NCBI GenBank assembly: GCA_017521605.1
Contig: JAFXCD010000048.1
Coordinates: 1-43,822, forward strand
Length of the DNA: 43,822 nucleotides
DNA from: Lachnospiraceae bacterium
Lineage (GTDB): Bacteria > Bacillota > Clostridia > Lachnospirales > Lachnospiraceae
Reading direction: 5' to 3'
Below, piece after piece: positions 33,258 through 43,822 of this stretch. The position numbers were made by a program, and so were the translations under genes. Below the pieces are notes generated by a model. The model was not told the DNA's origin, ran no database searches, and saw nothing but the letters and a program-made list of their open reading frames with translations. Positions within the stretch are counted from its first letter, which is position 1. Each line of letters begins with the position of its first letter.

Positions 33258-35840
33258 TTATTCTTCTGACTCTTCCTTCGGAAAAGTGATTTCTTCCTCT
33301 ATTTCCTCAAAAACACCTTCTACCGGTTCAGGAACATTAGGAATATCGTCTATATTCTCAATTTCTTCCTCACCGTTGGATAATTTTTCACGAACCTTGG
33401 CAATCTGTGCGATAGTTACGTTTTCATCCAGGTTCATCAGCTTTACGCCGGAAGTAATACGTCCTAATGTAGAGATATCCTCCATGCGCAGCTGGATGAT
33501 AATACCCTCTGTAGTAATCATCATGATTTCGTGGTCGTCATTAACTGCCTTCACACCTACCAAATCGCCGGTCTTATCGTTAATCTTGTAGCACTTCACA
33601 CCCTTACCGCCACGATACTGGATGTTGAATTCTTCTAAGTAGGTTCTCTTACCCATACCTTTTTCAGATACAAAGAGTAAGGAATCACCCTGACTCTGAA
33701 GCTGCATACCAATGATTTCATCGGAAGGTGACAGGTTCATACCTATAACACCCATGGAGGTACGGCCGGTTGCTCTTACGTCTGTTTCCTTAAAGCGGAT
33801 ACACATACCCTGCTTGGTTACCAAGAATATTTCTGTATCCTTATCGGTAGTCTTAACCTCTATTAACTCATCTTCTTCACGAAGATTAATTGCTGCCAGA
33901 CCATTCTTACGTACATTCATGAATTCCATGAGAGGAGTCTTCTTCACGGTACCATTTTTGGTAACCATAAACAGATTCTTATCCTCCGTATATTCACTGA
34001 TAGGAATCAGCGCTGAAATCTTCTCTCCGGGAGATAACTGTAAGAGATTAATAATAGCAGTACCTCTGGCAGTTCTGCCTGCTTCCGGAATTTCATAAGC
34101 CTTGAGACGATATACACGACCATAATTAGTAAAGAAATTTATATAATCGTGAGTACTCATCATCAATAAATCTTCTATGTAATCATCTTCGATGGTTTGC
34201 ATACCCTTGATACCCTTACCACCACGATGCTGGGACTTGAAATTATCCACAGTCATACGCTTGATATAACCTAATCTGGTCATAGCAATAACGGTATTGG
34301 CACGAGGGATTAAGTCCTCATTGGAAATATCAAACTCATCAAAACCTATTTTACTTCTTCTGTCGTCTCCGAATTTTGCGGAAATCATCATGATTTCTTC
34401 TTTAATTACACCCAATAACAGCTTTTCATCTGCTAAAATAGCTCTAAGTCCTTTGATTTTTTCTACCAGCTCTAAATGCTCGTTCTCCAGCTTTTCTCTT
34501 TCCAAACCGGTCAACGCACGCAGACGCATGTCTACGATAGCCTGTGCCTGTACTTCTGTAAGTTCAAAGCGGACAATCAATCTTTCTTTAGCTTCCTGAG
34601 TATTATGGCTGCTTCGAATGATAGAAATTACTTCATCGATGAAATCTAAAGCTTTTAACAGACCCTGTAAAACATGGTCTCTTTCTTCTGCCTTATTTAA
34701 ATCATACTTGGTTCTTCTGGTAACTACATCCTCCTGATGAAGTAGGAAATATTTCAACATATCCAGAAGATTTAATACCTTAGGCTCATTATTAACCAGT
34801 GCCAGCATAATCACACCAAAGGTATCCTGCAACTGTGTATGCTTATAAAGCTGATTCAATATAATATTGGCATTTACATCCTTACGAAGTTCTATAACCA
34901 CACGTACACCTTCACGGTTAGACTCATCGCGGATATCTGTAATACCTTCAATCTTCTTCAGCTTAACCAACTCTGCAATCTTGATAATAAGGTTTGCTTT
35001 ATTTACCATGTAAGGAATCTCTGTAACGATAATCTGGCTTTTACCATTAGGAAGAGTCTCTATATTAGTTACTGCACGGACACGTACCTTACCACGGCCG
35101 GTTCTGTACGCTTCCTCACAGCCGGTAGTACCTAAAATTAAACCACCGGTAGGGAAATCGGGAGCTTTTACGATATTAAGTACTTCTTCAATCTCGGTTT
35201 CTCTATCCTCAATTACCTTATTATCTATAATTTTAACTACTGCATCTACCACTTCACGTAAGTTATGAGGAGGAATATTAGTAGCCATACCTACTGCAAT
35301 ACCGGTAGTACCATTTACTAAAAGATTCGGGTAACGTCCGGGTAAAACAACAGGCTCCTTCTCCGTATCATCAAAGTTGGGTACAAAATCTACGGTATCT
35401 TTGTTAATATCTGCAAGGAGCTCCATTGAAATCTTGCTAAGTCTTGCTTCTGTGTAACGCATAGCCGCAGCACCATCACCGTCCATGGAACCAAAGTTAC
35501 CATGACCATCCACTAAAGGATAACGCATAGACCATTCCTGAGCCATGTTTACCAAAGAACCATAAATAGAACTGTCACCATGAGGGTGATATTTACCCAT
35601 GGTATCACCTACGATACGTGCACTCTTACGATGTGGCTTATCAGGACCGTTATTTAACTCTATCATGGAGTATAAAACTCTTCTTTGTACCGGCTTCAAA
35701 CCATCTCTTACATCTGGCAATGCACGGGAAGCGATAACACTCATGGCATAGTCTATGTAGAAGGTTTCCATACGTTCCTTCAAATCCACTTCCTGAATCT
35801 TATCGAATACCGTATCTTTATCAAAAATATTTTCGTCCAT
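33258..35840 (-). CDS. gyrA: DNA gyrase subunit A
   Basis: This 860-residue protein has the breakage-reunion domain with catalytic Tyr129 in [11 protein letters not shown], the quinolone region [17 protein letters not shown], a coiled-coil arm and a C-terminal beta-pinwheel with GyrA box QHRGGKG. With GyrB it introduces negative supercoils. The residue matching E. coli Asp87 is Gly94 here (IYGS), at a site where changes reduce quinolone binding in other species; this may be natural in the lineage. GAGGA precedes the ATG. An acidic tail ([13 protein letters not shown]) ends the protein. It is separated from gyrB by an unknown gene. Confidence 0.97.
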   Translation of the reverse strand: MDENIFDKDTVFDKIQEVDLKERMETFYIDYAMSVIASRALPDVRDGLKPVQRRVLYSMIELNNGPDKPHRKSARIVGDTMGKYHPHGDSSIYGSLVNMAQEWSMRYPLVDGHGNFGSMDGDGAAAMRYTEARLSKISMELLADINKDTVDFVPNFDDTEKEPVVLPGRYPNLLVNGTTGIAVGMATNIPPHNLREVVDAVVKIIDNKVIEDRETEIEEVLNIVKAPDFPTGGLILGTTGCEEAYRTGRGKVRVRAVTNIETLPNGKSQIIVTEIPYMVNKANLIIKIAELVKLKKIEGITDIRDESNREGVRVVIELRKDVNANIILNQLYKHTQLQDTFGVIMLALVNNEPKVLNLLDMLKYFLLHQEDVVTRRTKYDLNKAEERDHVLQGLLKALDFIDEVISIIRSSHNTQEAKERLIVRFELTEVQAQAIVDMRLRALTGLEREKLENEHLELVEKIKGLRAILADEKLLLGVIKEEIMMISAKFGDDRRSKIGFDEFDISNEDLIPRANTVIAMTRLGYIKRMTVDNFKSQHRGGKGIKGMQTIEDDYIEDLLMMSTHDYINFFTNYGRVYRLKAYEIPEAGRTARGTAIINLLQLSPGEKISALIPISEYTEDKNLFMVTKNGTVKKTPLMEFMNVRKNGLAAINLREEDELIEVKTTDKDTEIFLVTKQGMCIRFKETDVRATGRTSMGVIGMNLSPSDEIIGMQLQSQGDSLLFVSEKGMGKRTYLEEFNIQYRGGKGVKCYKINDKTGDLVGVKAVNDDHEIMMITTEGIIIQLRMEDISTLGRITSGVKLMNLDENVTIAQIAKVREKLSNGEEEIENIDDIPNVPEPVEGVFEEIEEEITFPKEESEE

Positions 35841-35911
35841 ATTTCCTCATTTCTGTCTATAAAAGGCATACTTGATTAATTACTCACAATTTTATTACAT
35901 TTGTATTATCT

Positions 35912-36814
35912 TTAAAATGGAGGTTGTTTTTTTCTTTTCATATCTATAACACATATTAATGCAAAACTTATAACTGTAATAAATACAACAATACCTATAA
36001 AAGTATAATAAGGCATTTTAATTAATTCATAAATGAAATATAATTTATTTTTTTCATACTTCTCTTCTTTTTTATTGTATTTATATTTCATATTATCTTT
36101 TAAATCATAATCCTTTTCCCAGATGATATCTTTATTTTTCTTTATACTGTAATAGTTGTTAATCAAATCTTCATTATTTACAATATCTTCAAGAATTTTA
36201 TCTGTTCTGGTTTTAAAAAATTGAATTCTATTTATTTTGTGCTTTTTTAGGAAAGGCTTCATTTCTTTATAAATCTTATCTACTTCATCCTGAACTATAT
36301 CATGTGGTACAAAAACATTAATATATTTTTTGTCTCTATATATTTTTACATACTTTGTATCAAATAGATTTTTATAGCCTTTCTTTATATTACCACAAAA
36401 ATTTATATGATAGTCAGGATATATTTCCTTAAATTCATCTTTTACTTTATTCTGCCAGTCCATATTTTCAATAAAAGAATCAACATTCGTCCTAATCTCA
36501 TCTTTATCCGAAATATATACTATTTCACATATATAATTTGATAAATCAGAATTTAACTTTTCACATTCTTCCACATATTCAGACAAAACAAACTCAATTT
36601 TATAATCATAGTCTTTATATTTTACATTAGCATAATTAATACATTTATGAATTTTGAATGAAATATCTCTATCTGCCAAATACTGAAGCATATAATCATA
36701 TGCTTTTAAAGAATCCTTATCAAACTTATTATAAGAATCAGATTCTTTCGTATATAAGTGAATTTCACTATTTTTTAGAGCACATTTTTTTAAATCATCA
36801 AATGTATTTATCAT
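35912..36814 (-). CDS. Unknown tail-anchored protein inserted between gyrB and gyrA
   Basis: This 300-residue protein is not recognised. It is very rich in Lys, Asp, Tyr and Asn, strongly AT-rich compared with gyrA and gyrB, and has no signal peptide. One hydrophobic segment near the C-terminus (about 274-292, FIGIVVFITVISFALICV) is followed by RKKQPPF, so it is probably tail-anchored with a large cytoplasmic domain. GAGGT precedes ATGATAAATAC, favouring this start over an ATG four codons earlier. It starts 15 bases after the gyrB stop and ends 71 bases before gyrA, so it rides in the gyrase operon. The composition suggests recent acquisition. Confidence 0.8.
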   Translation of the reverse strand: MINTFDDLKKCALKNSEIHLYTKESDSYNKFDKDSLKAYDYMLQYLADRDISFKIHKCINYANVKYKDYDYKIEFVLSEYVEECEKLNSDLSNYICEIVYISDKDEIRTNVDSFIENMDWQNKVKDEFKEIYPDYHINFCGNIKKGYKNLFDTKYVKIYRDKKYINVFVPHDIVQDEVDKIYKEMKPFLKKHKINRIQFFKTRTDKILEDIVNNEDLINNYYSIKKNKDIIWEKDYDLKDNMKYKYNKKEEKYEKNKLYFIYELIKMPYYTFIGIVVFITVISFALICVIDMKRKKQPPF

Positions 36815-36829
36815 TTTAAACCTCATTAA

Positions 36830-40112
<3,283 letters not shown>

Positions 40113-40119
40113 CTTTAAA

Positions 40120-40329
40120 CTAATCCTCTATTTTTATTTGTTCACCGTCAAATTCTACTAAATCTCCGGCTACGAGTTTTTTACCACGCTGTGTTTCAAT
40201 ACAACCATTTACCTTAACCAGTCCATCCTGAATTACAAACTTGGCATCTACACCATTTTCTACCAGACCGGCAGCCTTTAATGCCTGTCCCAGCTTTATA
40301 TAATCTTCTCTTAGTTTAATAACCTGCAT
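40120..40329 (-). CDS. yaaA: S4-domain RNA-binding protein (YaaA type)
   Basis: This 69-residue protein is a single S4 domain (KLGQALKAAGLVENGVDAKF, LVKVNGCIETQRGKKL). Small S4 proteins of this kind sit between dnaN and recF in many Firmicutes and bind RNA; their exact target is not settled. It follows dnaN by 17 bases in the same operon. Confidence 0.92.
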   Translation of the reverse strand: MQVIKLREDYIKLGQALKAAGLVENGVDAKFVIQDGLVKVNGCIETQRGKKLVAGDLVEFDGEQIKIED

Positions 40330-40346
40330 TTTTTATAATCTAACTC

Positions 40347-41456
40347 CTAACTTACTGTTGTAAAGTTTACAGGAAGAATCAAATAAATATATTTTTCTTC
40401 TTCATCCTTGATGAAACAAGGTGCCTTAGGATTTACCATGTAAAGAGTAACCTTTTCATCATCAATAACTCTTAAAGCATCAATTAAGAATTTAGGGTTG
40501 AAACCAATCATTAAATCCTTACCATTCTTATCAATATCAATATCTTCGTTCATACTACCAATGATAGAATTAATCTTCAGTTCCATCTTTTCATCAGTAA
40601 TATTCATGATAATAGGCTTCTTATCCCCTTCTTTCACCAGAAGAGTAGCTCTGTCTATACAGCTTAAAAATTCTTTTTTGTTTATAACAACCTTTGTTTC
40701 ATAATCACTGGAAAGCATCTGCTCAATTCTGAAATACTCTCCTTCAATTAATCTGGAAACTACGGTAGTATTGTCAAATTCAAATAAAATATGCTTAGGT
40801 GTGAAGAAAATATTTACGAACTTGTCTGTATCACCGGATAAAATCTTGCTTATTTCATTTAAGGTTTTACCGGGAACAACTACTTTTCTGGGAGCATAAT
40901 TATCTTTTAACTCAATCTTACGAATGGAAATACGATGGCCATCCAATGAAACTACTTTTAATTCATTTCCATTAATATCAAATAATTCACCTGTCATCAG
41001 CTTATTATTATCATTGTCAGAAATAGAGAAAATAGTCTGTCTTACTACTTCCTTCAAAGTAAACTGGGAAATAGAAATATTTTCTTCTCTTTCAACAATG
41101 GGTAAATAAGAGAAATCTTCTCCTGATTTTCCAATAATATTAAATTTAGCTTTTTCACAGGTAATGGTAGTTTTAAAATTATTGTCTGTTTCAATGGTAA
41201 TATCACTGTCAGGAAGCTTACGTACAATTTCCAGAAAAATCTTTGCATCCAGTGCAATAATACCTTTTTCTATAATGTTACCCTCTATGGTAGTTTCTAT
41301 ACCCAGTTCCATATCATTGGCAGTTAAAGTAATTACTCCTCTACTGGCATCTAAAAGAATACATTCTAATATAGACATAGTAGTTTTGTTAGGAACTGCT
41401 TTTGATACAATTTGTACTCCGTTTAACAGAGCTGATTTGGAACATACTAATTTCAT
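40347..41456 (-). CDS. dnaN: DNA polymerase III sliding clamp (beta subunit)
   Basis: This 369-residue protein has the three repeated clamp domains, with MKLVCSKSALLNGVQIVSKA at the start, TANDMELGIE, VVSLDGHRISIRK and the C-terminal clamp tail. It is the processivity factor of replication. GGAAGGGAG precedes the ATG, and a DnaA-box-like TTATTCACA overlaps the start codon (41456-41464), which fits DnaA control of the gene. Confidence 0.97.
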   Translation of the reverse strand: MKLVCSKSALLNGVQIVSKAVPNKTTMSILECILLDASRGVITLTANDMELGIETTIEGNIIEKGIIALDAKIFLEIVRKLPDSDITIETDNNFKTTITCEKAKFNIIGKSGEDFSYLPIVEREENISISQFTLKEVVRQTIFSISDNDNNKLMTGELFDINGNELKVVSLDGHRISIRKIELKDNYAPRKVVVPGKTLNEISKILSGDTDKFVNIFFTPKHILFEFDNTTVVSRLIEGEYFRIEQMLSSDYETKVVINKKEFLSCIDRATLLVKEGDKKPIIMNITDEKMELKINSIIGSMNEDIDIDKNGKDLMIGFNPKFLIDALRVIDDEKVTLYMVNPKAPCFIKDEEEKYIYLILPVNFTTVS

Positions 41457-41746
41457 GTGAATAACTCCCTTCCTGTAAAAAAGAAATTAGGCTAATGCCT
41501 TTAATAATAATTTATAAAAGATTTTAGTATTATTAATATTAATAGCTGTTGATATGTGTAAAACTACATCTATTATACTATTTTAAAGCAAAAATGGAAA
41601 GAAAAACATGTGAATTATTTCACTTTTCTTTATGGATAAGTGGAAACTTATTCACATACACTTAAAGTATCTTTTTAACCCTTAGAAAGATATAAGCATA
41701 TTATACTTTAAAATAAACATTTTACCCACATAAGGATGTGAATAAT
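41456..41746. other. oriC sub-region between dnaN and dnaA
   Basis: This AT-rich 302-base gap has DnaA-box-like sites: TTATTCACA at 41648-41656, TTACCCACA at 41722-41730, and inverted TTATTCACA at 41737-41745 and 41456-41464. A weaker TAATTCACA lies at 41610-41618. It probably forms one half of a bipartite origin and controls dnaN. No gene was seen here. Confidence 0.7.
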
Positions 41747-41758
41747 TATTATATTTAA

Positions 41759-43123
41759 TTAACTGGGATTCAGTTTTTTCTTTATTATTTCAAGCTTGTT
41801 ACGAAATTCTTCATTGGTACTTAATTCTGCTTCTACTTTATTAATACCGTGGATAATGGTGGTATGATCTTTTTTACCAAGCAGTTTAGCAATATTATTT
41901 AAAGAAACATCTGTAAGTTCTCTGCAAAGGTACATAACAACCTGCCTGGGTTGTACAAATTCAGAATTTCTCTTTTTGGAAGAAATATCATCCGGTCTTA
42001 CACCAAAATGTTCTGCTACTACATTGATAATAAGTGTAGGTGTTATTTCTTTTGGTTTGTTAGGATAAATAACATCCTTTAATGCTTCTTCTGCCAAAGG
42101 TAAAGTAAGTTCTACTTTATTTAATCTGGCAAAAGCAATTATTTTATTAAATGCACCCTCTAATTCACGAATATTGGATTTAATATTGGTAGCAATGTAT
42201 TTTATAATCTCTTCATCTATTTTACGATCATAAAAATCTGCATTTTTACGTAAAATAGCCATACGGGTTTCATAATCAGGAGCCTGGATATCAGCAATAA
42301 GTCCCCATTCAAAACGGGAACGGAAACGTTCATCCAGAGTTTCCATATCCTTAGGTGGTTTATCAGAGGATAAAATAATCTGCTTACCGGCAGCATGAAG
42401 AACATTAAAGGTATGGAAGAATTCTTCCTGAGTACTCTCCTTACCTATTATAAACTGTACATCGTCAACCATAAGTACATCTACAGTACGATACTTTTCA
42501 CGAAGCTTGGTCATATCTGCACTATTACCACTACGGATGGATTCAATCACTTCATTGGTAAATTCTTCACTGGTAACATAAAGAACCTTCATATTAGGAT
42601 TATCTTCTAATATAAAGTGACCAATAGAGTGCATAAGGTGAGTTTTACCGAGTCCTGCTCCTCCATATAAGTAAAGAGGATTGTAAGCTTTTCCCGGAGA
42701 TTCTGCTACAGCTAAAGAAGCAGAATGTGCAAATTTATTATTACTTCCTACTACAAAAGTATCAAATTTATATTTAGGATTAAGATTTGCATTTTCATAG
42801 CTTACATTGTGAATAGAAGAATTATTTAATATTTCTGCTTCTTCATAAACAGTATTATGTACATCTGATTCCAATACAAAAGATATATCATAGGTTTCAT
42901 TGAACATCTCTGAGATGGTTACCTGGAAAAAGCTTTTGTACTTGGTATTAATGTAGTTTAAGGCATGTCCTTTGTCAGAAGGAATTAATATTGTAACTAC
43001 ATTATTTTCTACTTTATGAATTTGTAGTGGTTCAATCCATGTGTCGTAAGAAATAGAAGATAGATTATATTCCCTTTTTACGATTTCTTTAATTTCCGTC
43101 CAGTTTTCTTTAATAAAATTCAT
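41759..43123 (-). CDS. dnaA: Chromosomal replication initiator DnaA
   Basis: This 454-residue AAA+ protein has domain I (1-85), a short linker, ATPase with Walker A GGAGLGKTH (154-162) and Walker B VLMVDDVQFI, and the C-terminal DNA-binding domain with the signature DHTTIIHGINKVE. It binds the DnaA boxes on both sides of the gene and opens the origin. It starts in the minus direction, divergent from rpmH. Confidence 0.98.
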   Translation of the reverse strand: MNFIKENWTEIKEIVKREYNLSSISYDTWIEPLQIHKVENNVVTILIPSDKGHALNYINTKYKSFFQVTISEMFNETYDISFVLESDVHNTVYEEAEILNNSSIHNVSYENANLNPKYKFDTFVVGSNNKFAHSASLAVAESPGKAYNPLYLYGGAGLGKTHLMHSIGHFILEDNPNMKVLYVTSEEFTNEVIESIRSGNSADMTKLREKYRTVDVLMVDDVQFIIGKESTQEEFFHTFNVLHAAGKQIILSSDKPPKDMETLDERFRSRFEWGLIADIQAPDYETRMAILRKNADFYDRKIDEEIIKYIATNIKSNIRELEGAFNKIIAFARLNKVELTLPLAEEALKDVIYPNKPKEITPTLIINVVAEHFGVRPDDISSKKRNSEFVQPRQVVMYLCRELTDVSLNNIAKLLGKKDHTTIIHGINKVEAELSTNEEFRNKLEIIKKKLNPS

Positions 43124-43237
43124 GTTAATTCTCCCCGATTCTATAAAAAGGCCTTAAGCCGAAAAAACCTCTAATATATAGTAATATAAATATAGAAATA
43201 TTTCAAATATTAGTTATGAACATTATTTTTTAAAAAG

Positions 43238-43479
43238 TTATCCACATTATGTTGATAACTAGGGTTATAATTATATAATTTTACATAGGTGTGTATTAAA
43301 ATGTGAATAACTTATAGAATATGTGGATTATATTAACCCCTATAAATTAGATAAAAATTGATGTTATTAACATATAATCCACAATATATAGAGTTTACAT
43401 AATATTATTATCCACAAATAATCAACAATATGTGGATAAATAATGTTTTATAAAAAAATGTGTATATATATGTGGATAA
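43238..43479. other. oriC: oriC, main DnaA-box cluster
   Basis: The 581-base gap between dnaA and rpmH carries four perfect TTATCCACA boxes: 43238-43246 and 43408-43416 on plus, 43431-43439 and 43471-43479 on minus. Near-matches are at 43250-43258, 43302-43310, 43322-43330, 43375-43383 and 43419-43427. A T-rich run at 43491-43508 and the AT-rich surroundings are candidate unwinding sites. This is the replication origin by position and content. Confidence 0.9.
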
Positions 43480-43553
43480 CTTTTTATGGTTAATTTTTTT
43501 TTTTTTTACTTTAATAAAAATAGAAGAAAACCCTTATTTTTTAAAGATTTTAC

Positions 43554-43582
43554 TTGACATTGTCCTACTTTTAAATTACAAT
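43554..43582 (+). promoter_or_regulatory. rpmH promoter
   Basis: TTGACA (43554-43559) and TACAAT (43577-43582) are 17 bases apart, about 120 bases upstream of rpmH. The 5' leader contains an imperfect GTTTACCTTA / TTAAGGTTTAA dyad before the ribosome site. Confidence 0.75.
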
Positions 43583-43704
43583 CAACTTGCTGTTTTTTAC
43601 GCGTATGAGTGTAAATAGGCAGGTGTAAAGTCTGTCGTAACTTAAAAATAGTTTACCTTATTTAATAGATTAAGGTTTAAAAAAGAGAAGGAGGTGCCTT
43701 TTTT

Positions 43705-43822
43705 ATGAAGATGACATTTCAGCCTAAGAAAAGATCAAGATCTAAAGTTCACGGTTTCAGAGCAAGAATGAGTACTCCCGGCGGAAGAAAAGTTTTAGCA
43801 GCAAGACGTGCAAAAGGAAGAA
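43705..43822 (+). CDS. rpmH: Ribosomal protein L34, cut by window edge
   Basis: The first 39 codons of L34 are visible ([38 protein letters not shown]) of a usual 44. It is a small basic protein of the 50S subunit. GGAGG lies 9 bases before the ATG. The rpmH-dnaA divergence with oriC between them is the classic Firmicute order; rnpA would be expected next. Confidence 0.96.
   Translation, partial: MKMTFQPKKRSRSKVHGFRARMSTPGGRKVLAARRAKGR

Noticed and set aside
43124-43704. AT-rich repeats near oriC considered as a CRISPR or iteron array
   Set aside because: The repeated units are DnaA boxes without regular spacing or unique spacers.

Overview
The window looks like the chromosome of a low-GC Firmicute, most likely a member of the Lachnospiraceae (Clostridia). 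The pointers are the oriC-proximal order rpmH / dnaA-dnaN-S4-recF-gyrB-gyrA at the right end, Gram-positive ribosome-binding sites (AGGAGG) almost everywhere, a LexA box of the CGAAC-N4-GTTT type, a cobalamin riboswitch in front of an ECF transporter S component, and a GH10 xylanase lipoprotein. The species cannot be fixed from the sequence alone. Most genes lie on the minus strand, which is the leading strand for a fork moving left from oriC.

Layout, left to right. 1-540: edge of a mobilizable element (partial mobC, a candidate MOBP oriT). 538-3634: M48 membrane protease, then an AgrC/AgrA-type kinase-regulator pair. 3714-8138: a HIT/Nudix chimera in decay, rlmD, a long palindromic element, yhaM and an HtrA-like protein with a degenerate catalytic triad. 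8372-12896 (+): mutS2 followed by an OmpR/EnvZ-type two-component pair. 12996-14707 (-): a B12-riboswitch operon (DUF4430 anchored protein, ECF S component, Cys-rich protein). 14828-18565 (+): an SRAP AP-site shield protein, a LexA-controlled Y-family polymerase with a small partner, and a lipoprotein xylanase, ending in a second palindromic element. 18776-21460 (-): a MerR-controlled ABC exporter operon. 21546-25057 (-): an unknown protein, a methyltransferase and a second MutS2-like ATPase without an Smr domain.

25058-25674 holds a third palindromic element and a promoter-to-terminator leader unit in front of that MutS2 paralogue, divergent from an XRE/membrane-protein pair. 26350-33236 is a mixed region: CD3324/RNHCP pair, Rpn nuclease, HAD hydrolase facing a truncated DegV, ECF sigma/anti-sigma, cation antiporter and TPR lipoprotein. 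33258-43822 is the origin region, with an unknown tail-anchored protein inserted between gyrB and gyrA, DnaA-box clusters on both sides of dnaA, and the start of rpmH on the opposite strand.

Points most worth a second look: the riboswitch operon as a possible compact B12 uptake system; the Smr-less MutS2 behind a leader/terminator; two or three related long-hairpin elements; the HIT-Nudix fusion; the insertions in and beside gyrB; and the HtrA-like pseudoprotease. No CRISPR array, rRNA or tRNA gene, and no complete transposase/integrase gene, was seen (the Rpn-family nuclease, whose family is loosely called transposase, is the nearest thing).
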